This document shows, piece by piece, positions 1 through 7,410 of a stretch of DNA of 16,458 nucleotides. A program made the position numbers and the translations under genes. The notes under the pieces are model-generated. The model made no database searches. It was not told where the DNA came from and worked only from the letters and a program-made list of their open reading frames with translations. Numbering within the stretch: the stretch's first letter is position 1; every line of letters begins with the position of its first letter. Source of the stretch: an uncultured Rikenellaceae bacterium (GTDB taxonomy: Bacteria > Bacteroidota > Bacteroidia > Bacteroidales > Rikenellaceae); NCBI GenBank assembly GCA_949284665.1, contig CASDWR010000105.1, forward strand, positions 1 through 16,458, in the 5' to 3' direction.

Positions 1-77
1 GCACCTTCAACGATCTTGCGGATACCCTCGACGGCCTGAGCCGCGAATGGCTTTTCTGTAGCTAACAGTATTTTCAT
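1..77 (-). CDS. serA: D-3-phosphoglycerate dehydrogenase, N-terminal fragment (cut by window edge)
   Basis: Only the first 25 codons lie in the window; the gene runs off the left edge. The start is the ATG complementary to 75-77, and the protein begins MKILLATEKPFAAQAVEGIR. This resembles the N-terminus I know from Bacteroidota SerA, the NAD-dependent enzyme that oxidises 3-phosphoglycerate to 3-phosphohydroxypyruvate in the first step of serine synthesis. It lies 81 bases downstream of serC on the same strand. SerC uses the product of SerA, so a serC-serA operon is expected and supports the call. No catalytic or NAD-binding residues are in view, so the identification rests on the N-terminus and the neighbour. 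Confidence 0.8.
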   Translation of the reverse strand, partial: MKILLATEKPFAAQAVEGIRKIVEG

Positions 78-158
78 GTCAAAATCATTTAATGAATGGA
101 AATAGAGAGCTTTTTCCTCTCGTTTCGGATTGTATGTGATGATATACCCCACGTTTGA

Positions 159-1232
159 TTATTTGGCATGGATTTTTTCATATTCGCGCATGCAGTCGAT
201 CAGTGCTTCCACACTCTCCCTGGGCAATGCATTGTAACAGGAAGCACGGAATCCGCCTACCAGACGGTGGCCTTTTACGCCAACCATTCCTTTGGATTTG
301 GTGAATTCGAGGAAATCTCCGGCCAATTCTTCGTATTCGGGTTTGAGTACGAAACAGATGTTCATGATCGAGCGGTCTTCCTTGGCTGCTGTTCCCACGA
401 ACAATTCGTTCCGATCGATTTCCTCATAGAGCATTTGTGCCTTTTCTTCGTTGATCTTGTGGATGGCTTCGACACCCCCGATGCTCTTCAACCATTTGAG
501 CGTCTCTTTCATCATGAAGATCGGGAAAACAGGCGGTGTATTGAACATGGAGTTATTGGCGATATGGTTGCGATAGTCCACCATCGACGGGAGCGGACGC
601 GATACTTTCCCGAGGATATCTTCGCGGATGATAACGAAGGTTACCCCGGCAGGTCCCATGTTCTTCTGGGCGCCTCCATAAATCAAGGCATATTTGCTCA
701 CATCGACTTTACGGCTAAGGATGTCGGAACTCATATCGGCTACAAGGGGTACCGGAGAGTCGATGTCCGTGTGGTATTCCGTGCCGAAGATCGTATTGTT
801 TGTAGTGATGTGCAAGTAATCCAAATCTTTGGGAATGGTAAATCCTTTGGGTATGTAGGAAAAGTTCTTGTCTTCGGACGATGCGATGACCTCAACTTCT
901 CCGAAGAGTTTCGCCTCTTTGATCGCTTTTTTCGCCCAAACCCCCGTGTTGATATACCCGGCCTTCTTTTCGAGAAGATTATAGGGTACTTCGTAAAATT
1001 GTGTGCTGGCTCCGCCACCGAGGAAAATGATTTTGTAATTATCCGGGATGTTCAGCAATTCACGCAGGAGCGAATTCGCTTCGTCATTGACCCGTTCGAA
1101 ATCTTTGGTCCGATGTGAGATCTCAAGAATGGAGAGACCGCTGCCCTCGAAATCGAGTACCGCTTTTGCCCCGTTTTCAATCGCTATCCGCGGTAAAACC
1201 GATGGCCCTGCGTTAAAATTATGCTTTTTCAT
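159..1232 (-). CDS. serC: Phosphoserine aminotransferase
   Basis: This 357-residue PLP enzyme converts 3-phosphohydroxypyruvate and glutamate to O-phosphoserine and 2-oxoglutarate in the cytoplasm. In many bacteria it also acts in pyridoxal phosphate synthesis. The N-terminus [11 protein letters not shown] (residues 4-14) and the block [10 protein letters not shown] (37-46) are SerC signatures. GGGAST (72-77) is the loop expected to hold the PLP phosphate, VADMSSD (164-170) carries the Asp that contacts the pyridine nitrogen, and Lys190 in [11 protein letters not shown] is the Schiff-base lysine. Length is normal for the family and no key residue is missing. The start follows the conserved N-terminus. 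A TAnnTTTG box about 75 bases upstream suggests its own promoter, and serA follows on the same strand. Confidence 0.97.
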   Translation of the reverse strand: MKKHNFNAGPSVLPRIAIENGAKAVLDFEGSGLSILEISHRTKDFERVNDEANSLLRELLNIPDNYKIIFLGGGASTQFYEVPYNLLEKKAGYINTGVWAKKAIKEAKLFGEVEVIASSEDKNFSYIPKGFTIPKDLDYLHITTNNTIFGTEYHTDIDSPVPLVADMSSDILSRKVDVSKYALIYGGAQKNMGPAGVTFVIIREDILGKVSRPLPSMVDYRNHIANNSMFNTPPVFPIFMMKETLKWLKSIGGVEAIHKINEEKAQMLYEEIDRNELFVGTAAKEDRSIMNICFVLKPEYEELAGDFLEFTKSKGMVGVKGHRLVGGFRASCYNALPRESVEALIDCMREYEKIHAK

Positions 1233-1306
1233 AGTTGAAATGGTTAAAAAATATGTTATTTTGTCGGATATTATCCTTATTGTGTTTCAAATCATAATTC
1301 CCGACA

Positions 1307-1314
1307 CAAATATA
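1307..1314 (-). promoter_or_regulatory. Probable -7 promoter box for serC-serA
   Basis: Read on the minus strand the bases are TATATTTG, a full match to the Bacteroidota -7 consensus TAnnTTTG. It would start transcription near 1300 and leave a leader of about 70 bases before the serC ATG. No clear TTTG-like -33 box is seen at the usual 19-21 base spacing, so the call rests on the -7 match and the position. Confidence 0.5.
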
Positions 1315-1361
1315 TTAATTTTGAATCAACAATTCTGTGAAATGTCGATTTTAATTCGGAT

Positions 1362-1392
1362 TTCGCGATTTTTTTTTTTTGCTCTATCTTTG
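1362..1392 (+). promoter_or_regulatory. Probable promoter of the yicC-gmk-nadD cluster, with a T12 tract in the spacer
   Basis: TATCTTTG at 1385-1392 fits the Bacteroidota -7 box TAnnTTTG. TTCG at 1362-1365 is one mismatch from the -33 box TTTG, and the spacer is 19 bases. A run of 12 T (1369-1380) fills most of the spacer. Transcription would begin close to 1399, giving a very short leader before the ATG at 1415 and no room for a Shine-Dalgarno sequence, which is common in this phylum. Confidence 0.6.
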
Positions 1393-1414
1393 CCGCAAAA
1401 TATGACATTTGGAT

Positions 1415-2287
1415 ATGGTAAAGTCTATGACCGGCTTCGGAAAAGCCGAAACCGTTTTCGGAGAAAAAAGGATCGTTGCAGAGGTCAGATCGTTAAACGG
1501 GAAACAACTCGATTTGTCGGTCAAGTTGCCGTCGATATATCGTTCATTCGAGTACGATGTGCGTACACGTGCGGCCAAAACTCTCCAACGAGGCAAGTCC
1601 GATATTTATGTGTCGGTTGAAAATCAGAGTGATGCGGTTGCCGATATTAATGAAACATTGTTTCGAAATTATTATCGGAAAATCAAATCGTTGATGGGGG
1701 ATAATGCCGACGGACCCGAGTTGGAGGCTGCATTGATGACCGCAGTATTGCGGTTGCCGGAGGTGGTATCGGTAGAGGACCGTACGGTTTCGGAGGAGGA
1801 GCGAGAGGCATTGATGGGAACCATCGATTCGGCTTTGTCGAAATTAGACGCTTTTCGGATTCAGGAAGGGGAGACGTTGATCGGTGACTTGTTGCGCAGG
1901 GTGGATATCATTCGTGACTACGAAGCACAGGTCGTTCCCTACGAATTGGCACGAGTCGACGCGATCCGTAACCGGATCCGTGAAAATGTCGCTTCACTTG
2001 GAATGGCAGTGGATGAGAATCGTCTCGAACAGGAAATCGTCTTTTATGTGGAAAAACTCGATATAACGGAGGAAAAAGTGCGTCTCGAAAACCATTGTCG
2101 TTATTTCCATGAAGTAGCCCGTGAAGAAGATAATGTCGGTCGGAAACTCGGATTCATCGCACAGGAGATGGGGCGTGAAATCAATACGCTCGGTTCGAAG
2201 GCAAACGACAGTGAAATCCAGAAGCTGGTGGTTAAAATGAAGGATGAATTGGAGAAGATCAAAGAGCAGGTTTTGAATATTTTATAA
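1415..2287 (+). CDS. yicC: YicC/YloC family endoribonuclease
   Basis: This 290-residue protein has the YicC N-terminal domain (starting MVKSMTGFGKAE) and the C-terminal DUF1732 domain. The family signature ENRLEQEIVFYVEKLDITEE falls near residues 190-210, and GRKLGFIAQEMGREINTLGSKA is close to the end. Members of the family act as endoribonucleases in RNA turnover. I start it at the ATG at 1415, because the conserved N-terminus begins there; an in-frame TTG six bases upstream adds only two residues. The gene is followed after 13 bases by gmk, a pairing also seen in other bacteria. Length is typical and nothing looks broken. Confidence 0.93.
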   Translation: MVKSMTGFGKAETVFGEKRIVAEVRSLNGKQLDLSVKLPSIYRSFEYDVRTRAAKTLQRGKSDIYVSVENQSDAVADINETLFRNYYRKIKSLMGDNADGPELEAALMTAVLRLPEVVSVEDRTVSEEEREALMGTIDSALSKLDAFRIQEGETLIGDLLRRVDIIRDYEAQVVPYELARVDAIRNRIRENVASLGMAVDENRLEQEIVFYVEKLDITEEKVRLENHCRYFHEVAREEDNVGRKLGFIAQEMGREINTLGSKANDSEIQKLVVKMKDELEKIKEQVLNIL

Positions 2288-2300
2288 TTTCAGCATTCGT

Positions 2301-2873
2301 ATGGATAACGGGGGTAAACTGGTGATCTTTTCGGCTCCTTCCGGGGCAGGAAAAACGACGATTGTACATCGATTGATTGATGCGATGCCCGAGTTGGAGT
2401 TTTCCGTTTCCGCTACGAGCAGGGCACCCCGCGCGACGGAGCAGGACGGGCGGGATTATTATTTTCTTTCGCCCAAAGAGTTTGATGATGCCATAGCTGC
2501 CGGGCGTTTTGTGGAGTGGGAAGAGGTGTACGCCGGCACGCGTTACGGTACATTGAGGTCCGAATTGGACCGAATCTGGTCGGCTGGCCATACGATTCTT
2601 TTCGATGTTGATGTGATGGGTGGGTTGCGTCTGAAATCGATTTTTGAGGAGCGGGCACTGGCGATTTTTGTTATGCCCCCTTCCGTGGAAGAACTTCGCA
2701 GGCGGCTCGAGGGGCGAAATACGGATGCTCCTGAAGTGTTAGATCGCAGAATTGCCAAGGCGGAACTCGAATTGTCTTATGCTTCCCGTTTCGATCGTGT
2801 CATCGTAAACGACGATTTGAATGAAGCGGTTGAAGAGGCTTACGATCTGATCCACGAATTTGTTGAGCAATGA
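2301..2873 (+). CDS. gmk: Guanylate kinase
   Basis: This 190-residue enzyme phosphorylates GMP to GDP with ATP in the cytoplasm. The P-loop SGAGKT is at residues 14-19. The GMP-binding segment SRAPRATEQDGRDYYF (40-55) supplies Arg41, Arg44 and Tyr53. VEWEEVYAGTRYGT (71-84) is the second GMP-binding stretch. A lid-type segment with RRRLEGR follows further on. Length is close to the usual 190-210 residues. The stop codon overlaps the start of nadD in an ATGA (2870-2873), which implies translational coupling. The start at 2301 gives a short leader before the conserved KLVIFSAPSGAGKTT. Confidence 0.97.
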   Translation: MDNGGKLVIFSAPSGAGKTTIVHRLIDAMPELEFSVSATSRAPRATEQDGRDYYFLSPKEFDDAIAAGRFVEWEEVYAGTRYGTLRSELDRIWSAGHTILFDVDVMGGLRLKSIFEERALAIFVMPPSVEELRRRLEGRNTDAPEVLDRRIAKAELELSYASRFDRVIVNDDLNEAVEEAYDLIHEFVEQ

Positions 2874-3472
2874 TTCGTTCGGTTATATTGTATTTTGGTT
2901 CTTTCAACCCGATTCATTGCGGCCATTTGTCCGTAGCGGAGTATGTGGTGCGTGAAAAATTTGCGGACGAGATATGGCTTGTCGTCTCCCCGAACAATCC
3001 GCTCAAGGACGAGACAACCCTGATCGATGGGACTCATCGATTGAGAATGACGGAAATCGCGGTCGCATCGAGTCCATTGGCGGGGAAAATGAAAGTTTGC
3101 GATCTCGAATTCGAACTGCCCAAACCGTCGTACACGATCGACACGCTCGACGCATTGAAAAAATTATTCCCAACGATCCGTTTTTCCATCCTGAGGGGAG
3201 GAGATATCGTCGAACAGCTTCCTGCCTGGAAACAATGGCGTCGAATCTTGAGCGAGTATCCTGTCTTCCTTTATCCTCGCGACGGTTTTCAATGGCGGGG
3301 GGAAGCTGTTGAGTGGGGATTGCGGATACTCGAAAAGGCCCCGCATATGGATATCTCTTCGTCGGAGATACGTGAACGGCTGTATCGTGGCGAGGATGTT
3401 GCAACAATGTTGCCTGATCGGGTATATGAATATATCAAAAAGGAGAAGTTATGGGAAAGAGTGACGGACTGA
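2870..3472 (+). CDS. nadD: Nicotinate-nucleotide adenylyltransferase
   Basis: This 200-residue nucleotidyltransferase joins nicotinate mononucleotide and ATP to give deamido-NAD, a late step of NAD synthesis. GSFNPIHCGH (residues 10-19) is the nucleotidyltransferase GxFxPxHxGH motif, and SSSEIR (163-168) matches the family's second ATP-binding motif ISSTxIR. Length is typical for NadD and the protein is cytosolic. It starts inside the gmk stop (ATGA overlap) and its last 22 bases overlap the start of the next gene, so gmk, nadD and the TPR gene are almost certainly read from one message. Confidence 0.95.
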   Translation: MIRSVILYFGSFNPIHCGHLSVAEYVVREKFADEIWLVVSPNNPLKDETTLIDGTHRLRMTEIAVASSPLAGKMKVCDLEFELPKPSYTIDTLDALKKLFPTIRFSILRGGDIVEQLPAWKQWRRILSEYPVFLYPRDGFQWRGEAVEWGLRILEKAPHMDISSSEIRERLYRGEDVATMLPDRVYEYIKKEKLWERVTD

Positions 3473-3699
3473 ACGGCGAAATCCTGCTGTTGACGGAAGC
3501 GATTGGTGAAACACCGGATGATGCCGGCCTCTATTTCGAACGCGGGAAGCTCTATTATCGCCAGAATGATTTCGGTCGGGCCATGAACGATTTCCTCAAA
3601 ACGAAAGAACTGAACCCCGCTCATCCCGAGGCAGAAGAGTATGTCCGTATGGTTTGCGAGATATTGGAATTTCGCTATAAGGATATTTATAATCCGTGA
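3451..3699 (+). CDS. Small TPR-repeat protein
   Basis: This 82-residue soluble protein has one clear tetratricopeptide repeat (about residues 22-56). It includes the pattern GLYFERGKLYYRQNDFGRAM and the closing P of ELNP, followed by a partial helix pair. TPR units bind other proteins; there is no catalytic motif and no signal peptide. It overlaps nadD by 22 bases in another frame. AAGGAG at 3440-3445, five bases before the ATG, is a good ribosome-binding site and supports this start. It is conceivably an adaptor acting with a neighbour, but function cannot be assigned from sequence. Confidence 0.8.
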   Translation: MGKSDGLNGEILLLTEAIGETPDDAGLYFERGKLYYRQNDFGRAMNDFLKTKELNPAHPEAEEYVRMVCEILEFRYKDIYNP

Positions 3700-3719
3700 C
3701 AAGTCGTACGAAAAATGCC

Positions 3720-3727
3720 TATCTTTG
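3720..3727 (+). promoter_or_regulatory. Probable -7 promoter box for ddl-DUF3109-M23
   Basis: TATCTTTG is a full match to TAnnTTTG and is identical to the box in front of yicC. It lies 30 bases before the ddl ATG and 20 bases after the TPR gene stop, so it would separate the wall operon from the gmk-nadD cluster. A TTTG-like -33 box is not evident. Confidence 0.5.
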
Positions 3728-3741
3728 TTCCCGATTTTATT

Positions 3742-3747
3742 AGGAGG
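3742..3747 (+). promoter_or_regulatory. Strong Shine-Dalgarno sequence of ddl
   Basis: AGGAGG, ten bases before the ATG at 3758, is a full anti-16S match. Such sites are uncommon in Bacteroidota. It decides the ddl start: an open frame continues upstream to 3641, but that would overlap the TPR gene and add residues outside the conserved domain. Confidence 0.65.
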
Positions 3748-3757
3748 GAACCCTATC

Positions 3758-4750
3758 ATGAAACTCAATATTGCAATTTTGTCGGGAGGAAACTCCTCCG
3801 AGCGTGAGATCGCTCTGCAAAGCGCTGCCAATATCGCGGCGGCGATCGATCGGAACAAATATCGCGTTGCGACCATTGATGTCCACGGCTCCGATTGGAA
3901 AGGCCGGATCGAAACATCGCAACAGGATTGGCCGTTCGATAAAAACGATTTCTCGATGACCGTGGACGGTGAAAAAATCCGTTTCGATTATGCTTTTATC
4001 ATGATTCACGGAACTCCTGGCGAAGATGGTAAACTCCAGGGCTATCTGGAGATGATGGGAATTCCATTCTCCTCCTGCGGGTCGGTTTCGTCGATGATTA
4101 CTTTCGACAAGATTACCTGCAAGAGGACAGTTGCTTCGACCGGTGTCCACCTTGCCAAAGAGGTTTTGCTCCTGCCTGGAGACCGGATCGATCCCGAAGA
4201 CCTTGTACGTCGGCTGGGCCTTCCGTTTTTCGTGAAACCGAATGCCAGCGGGAGCAGTTTCGGTGTGACGAAAGTGAAACGGATTGAAGATATCGTGCCG
4301 GCGATCGAAAACGCTTTCCGCGAGAGTGATGCCGTTCTTGCAGAAGAGTTCCTTGCCGGTCGAGAATTCGGGTGTGGTGTGATGGTCGCAGGGGGAAAGG
4401 AATATCGTCTTCCGGTAACCGAGATCGTCCCCAAAAACGAGTTTTTCGATTATCAAGCCAAATATACGGCCGGCTATTCGGAAGAGATAACACCGGCACC
4501 GATCCCGGAAGAATGGACGATTCGCATACAGGAGTACGCGATAGCTGCATATAAGGCGTGTCGATGCAGAGGTATCGTACGGGTGGATTTTATCGTGACC
4601 GATGATGGGACCCCGTATCTGATAGAGATCAATTCTATCCCCGGCATGAGCAACGGAAGTATCGTCCCAAAGCAAATCGCAGCGGCCGGAATCTCTGTCA
4701 GAGAATTGATCGACATCCTTATCGAGGATACGTTATGCAACCGACAATGA
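3758..4750 (+). CDS. ddl: D-alanine--D-alanine ligase
   Basis: This 330-residue ATP-grasp enzyme makes the D-Ala-D-Ala dipeptide for peptidoglycan in the cytoplasm. Visible in order: GGNSSEREIAL with Glu15; the HG..GEDG..QG block (residues 84-95); FVKPNASGSSFGV with Lys160 and the glycine/serine loop; the omega-loop Lys235-Tyr236, which fits a D-Ala-D-Ala rather than a D-Ala-D-Lac ligase; and the Mg ligands Asp277, Glu290 and Asn292 in EINSIPGM. Length is near the usual 305-370 residues. The start is set by the Shine-Dalgarno sequence and the conserved N-terminus. Its end overlaps the DUF3109 gene, which links it to a wall hydrolase further on. Confidence 0.96.
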   Translation: MKLNIAILSGGNSSEREIALQSAANIAAAIDRNKYRVATIDVHGSDWKGRIETSQQDWPFDKNDFSMTVDGEKIRFDYAFIMIHGTPGEDGKLQGYLEMMGIPFSSCGSVSSMITFDKITCKRTVASTGVHLAKEVLLLPGDRIDPEDLVRRLGLPFFVKPNASGSSFGVTKVKRIEDIVPAIENAFRESDAVLAEEFLAGREFGCGVMVAGGKEYRLPVTEIVPKNEFFDYQAKYTAGYSEEITPAPIPEEWTIRIQEYAIAAYKACRCRGIVRVDFIVTDDGTPYLIEINSIPGMSNGSIVPKQIAAAGISVRELIDILIEDTLCNRQ

Positions 4751-5331
4751 TCGACATAGATGGGACGATCGTTTCGTCCGATATCCTTACCTCACGTTTC
4801 GCATGCGACCTGGGTCGATGTGGGGGCATGTGTTGTGTGGAAGGGAATGCGGGCGCTCCTCTGGAAGAGGAGGAACTGGAGGTGCTTGAACGTGAGTATT
4901 GCAATTACAAATCCTTTATGACTCCGGAGGGAGTTGCGGCCATCGAGAACCAGGGCTTTTTTGTGGTCGATGAGGACGGCGATCTGACCACCCCCCTGAT
5001 CGACGGGGCGGAATGTGCCTATTCCTGTCGAGAAAACGGAGTGACATCATGTGCGATCGAACGTGCCTTTCGTGCAGGACAAACCGATTTCATCAAGCCC
5101 GTATCCTGTCACCTCTATCCGATTCGGGTCACGCGATTCGGGGACGGTTCTTTGGGCCTTAATTATCACCGATGGAATGTATGTGCTTCGGCAGTCATCC
5201 GTGGCGAACGTGAGCAGGTATGGCTTTACGAAGCCTTACAAGAACCGATTGTCCGGCGTTTCGGAACGGATTTTTACGAAGCATTGGCGGAAGCTAAAAA
5301 ATTGATCGACCAAAACGGAGAGTTGCAATGA
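4735..5331 (+). CDS. DUF3109 family cysteine-rich protein
   Basis: This protein of 198 residues (194 if started at 4747) looks like the DUF3109 family common in Bacteroidota. Its cysteines form a CxxxxCxxxCC cluster (residues 24-34: CDLGRCGGMCC) plus later single cysteines in ECAYSC, SCAIER, SCHLYPIR and NVCA. This layout resembles the YkgJ-type zinc or iron-sulfur binding families, so a bound metal or cluster is likely. No function is established. The upstream ATG has GAGGA at 4724-4728. The ATG at 4747 forms an ATGA overlap with the ddl stop, and its N-terminus MIDIDGTIVS better fits the family start as I recall it. The end overlaps the M23 gene by an ATGA. No signal peptide, so cytosolic. 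Confidence 0.85.
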   Translation: MQPTMIDIDGTIVSSDILTSRFACDLGRCGGMCCVEGNAGAPLEEEELEVLEREYCNYKSFMTPEGVAAIENQGFFVVDEDGDLTTPLIDGAECAYSCRENGVTSCAIERAFRAGQTDFIKPVSCHLYPIRVTRFGDGSLGLNYHRWNVCASAVIRGEREQVWLYEALQEPIVRRFGTDFYEALAEAKKLIDQNGELQ

Positions 5332-6383
5332 AAAGTTCGGAAATGTTGAAATGTCTGCTTGTCGCAGCACTGTTTTCCTCCTGCCCGTTTCGAGTGGACG
5401 CTCAAAGAAGAACGGCTGCACCCTCGCTCGAAGCATTGCCCCGCATTCCGATCGATACGCTCGATACGAACGACGGAATAGGTAAAGTCGTTATCTATAC
5501 AAACAATACGTGGGAATATTTTTATCCGGACGAGGAGCGAATCGTCGCTAAAGAGATTTATCGTGAACATTGGGATACAACTCGAGTTTTTGCATATACG
5601 GATATCGAACTGTCTGACCTTCCAACTGTAACTGAACTTGAATTGATCGAAGATATCTCTCACTATCACAGTCCGATAGTTGGAAACGTCCTTTCAAAAT
5701 ACGGTGTTCGGAGAGGCCATCGACACCAAGGTGTGGATATTCCTCTCAAGGTGGGAGAACCGATCTATGCAACATTTGCGGGTAGGGTGAGATATTCGCG
5801 TTACAATACTGGCGGGTATGGGAATCTGGTAATTATTCGCCATGAAAACGGCCTTGAGACTTGGTACGCTCATTTATCCCGCCGTAATGTCAATTCCGGC
5901 GATTATGTGAAAGCCGGTACCGTAATCGGTTTCGGAGGAAATACAGGACGTAGCCGCGGTCCTCACCTCCATTTCGAAATGAGATACTGTGATCAGACTT
6001 TCGATCCGGAGAACCTGATCGATTTTCCTTCCGGCGATTTGCGTTATCAGACTTTTGAATTGAGGAAGTCCTACTTCAGCATCTGTTCCCGGGCATCGGA
6101 GAATCTGGAAGAGGAGGACTACGACGAACAGTTGTTGGCGGCTGAAGGATCCGTCACTTCTGAGGATATATTGGACAACATAGCCAAACAACAAGGATCG
6201 GACGATCGAACCCGTTTGGGGTCCTCTTCTTCGTCCGATCCTCTTTATCACACGATCCGCAAGGGTGAGAACCTCAGTCGAATCGCCAGAATGTACGGCA
6301 CGTCGGTCCGCAGGCTGTGTGAATTGAACAACATCAAGGAGACTTCCGTGATCCGTTACGGTCAAAAATTACGCGTGCGTTAA
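5328..6383 (+). CDS. Secreted M23 metallopeptidase with C-terminal LysM domain
   Basis: This 351-residue murein hydrolase of the lysostaphin/LytM type has a signal peptide in residues 1-25 (basic start, hydrophobic stretch, VDA before Gln26), so it acts in the periplasm. The peptidase domain spans about 115-225. The zinc ligands His133 and Asp137 (HQGVD) and His215 are present, with His182 (YAHLS) and His213 (HLHFE) completing the active site, so it should be active rather than a degenerate adaptor. After a low-complexity Ser/Asp linker, residues 306-351 form a LysM repeat (YHTIRKGENLSRIA) that would bind glycan. It starts inside the DUF3109 stop and probably shares the ddl message. The next gene is convergent, only five bases away. 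Confidence 0.95.
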   Translation: MKSSEMLKCLLVAALFSSCPFRVDAQRRTAAPSLEALPRIPIDTLDTNDGIGKVVIYTNNTWEYFYPDEERIVAKEIYREHWDTTRVFAYTDIELSDLPTVTELELIEDISHYHSPIVGNVLSKYGVRRGHRHQGVDIPLKVGEPIYATFAGRVRYSRYNTGGYGNLVIIRHENGLETWYAHLSRRNVNSGDYVKAGTVIGFGGNTGRSRGPHLHFEMRYCDQTFDPENLIDFPSGDLRYQTFELRKSYFSICSRASENLEEEDYDEQLLAAEGSVTSEDILDNIAKQQGSDDRTRLGSSSSSDPLYHTIRKGENLSRIARMYGTSVRRLCELNNIKETSVIRYGQKLRVR

Positions 6384-6388
6384 TACGT

Positions 6389-7366
6389 TCAGAGCGATGA
6401 GGGGAAATAGCGCATGTACTGCACGCGGGCTAACATTTCGTTATCGGCATCGCTGCCACCGCGAAGTATCCCTTTGAAATCCGGCACGGTTTTGTATCCG
6501 TTGGCTCTCATCCATTGTTTCATCTCATCGAGCATGTCACCGACGATTTTCAAACCGTTGATGTGCAAGGTGCTGCATACCTGAACGGCTGATGCGCCTG
6601 CAAGAATGGCCTTGATGGCATCGCGACCGCTGTGCACTCCGGTTGAAACGGCAATGTCCAAATCGGACAATACATCCGACATCATAACCACGTTGCGCAG
6701 GCTGTTTCTCAATTCGGAAGGATGGCTGAGATTATCGGCCGATTCAAAAGCGATCGTGTCGATATTAATGTCGGGTTCGAAGAAGCGGTTAAAAAGAACC
6801 ACGCCTTTTGCTCCCCTGAAATAGATCTCTTGTGCGACATGGAGGATATTCGTGAAACGACTGCTCAATTTGACCGTGACAGGTATTCTTACTGTTCCGA
6901 CAACGTCGGCAACAACATCCAGGTAACGTTTTTCAATTGTTTCGGGAGCGACTTTTGGATCGGTAGGCAGAAAAAATATGTTGAGTTCCAGAGCATCTGC
7001 ACCGGCTTCTTCGATACGGCGGGCATATTCCGTCCATGTTCCTTTCCCGAGGCAGTTGATACTGGCTATAACTGGCAGATCGGTTGTTTTCTTAACCTGT
7101 TCGACAAGTGTCAAATGGTGCTTGATGTAATCGTCGCCGATATATCTTTTCAGGTAGTCGGCAGCTTCGGGCGAATCGGAGTAACGTTCGAGCATGGCGG
7201 CTTCACCGCTTATCTGTTCTTCGAATACGGATTTTAGGACTACACCTCCGATGCCTGCATCCTTCAGGGCCTGAATCCGGTCCAATGATGAGGTAAAGGG
7301 GGAGCTGCTGGCGAGTATCGGGTTCGCAAAGGCTATCCCGGCATAATTTACAGATAAATTACCCAT
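6389..7366 (-). CDS. Dihydroorotate-dehydrogenase-like FMN protein, substrate unknown
   Basis: This 325-residue TIM-barrel flavoprotein resembles class 1 dihydroorotate dehydrogenase. FANPILASSSP (13-23) and VVLKSV with Lys45 match the N-terminal FMN region. VTVKLS with Lys166 and STGVHSGRDA (241-250) match the FMN and phosphate-binding parts. The class 1 catalytic-loop motif NxSCPN is replaced by NIFFLPTDP (129-137), so the catalytic cysteine is absent. I therefore do not call it PyrD. Proteins like this occur in Bacteroidota beside a true PyrD, and their reaction is unknown to me. No signal peptide. It follows yggS after 44 bases on the same strand, so the two are probably co-transcribed. 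Confidence 0.88.
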   Translation of the reverse strand: MGNLSVNYAGIAFANPILASSSPFTSSLDRIQALKDAGIGGVVLKSVFEEQISGEAAMLERYSDSPEAADYLKRYIGDDYIKHHLTLVEQVKKTTDLPVIASINCLGKGTWTEYARRIEEAGADALELNIFFLPTDPKVAPETIEKRYLDVVADVVGTVRIPVTVKLSSRFTNILHVAQEIYFRGAKGVVLFNRFFEPDINIDTIAFESADNLSHPSELRNSLRNVVMMSDVLSDLDIAVSTGVHSGRDAIKAILAGASAVQVCSTLHINGLKIVGDMLDEMKQWMRANGYKTVPDFKGILRGGSDADNEMLARVQYMRYFPSSL

Positions 7367-7410
7367 GATTGATTTGATTTGTTATTATGATTAGAATTTA
7401 AAAAATTTCG

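Noticed and set aside
105..121. Hairpin GAGAG/CTCTC with a 7-base loop between serC and serA
   Set aside because: The stem is only five pairs with no T-run on the coding strand. It is too weak for a terminator or attenuator call.
168..1118. Long open frame on the plus strand opposite serC, 316 residues
   Set aside because: It is antisense to a clear serC, has no recognisable motif and is rich in Phe, His and Cys as expected from a reversed coding frame. Similar open frames opposite ddl, lpdA and the dipeptidase gene are rejected for the same reason.
5367..5402. Lipoprotein signal in the M23 protein (Cys19)
   Set aside because: The bases before Cys19 encode FSS, not a lipobox with Leu at -3, and a normal cleavage site VDA/Q follows. 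Signal peptidase I processing is more likely.
6389..7366. Calling the flavoprotein PyrD
   Set aside because: The catalytic-loop motif with its cysteine is missing, so only a family-level call is justified.
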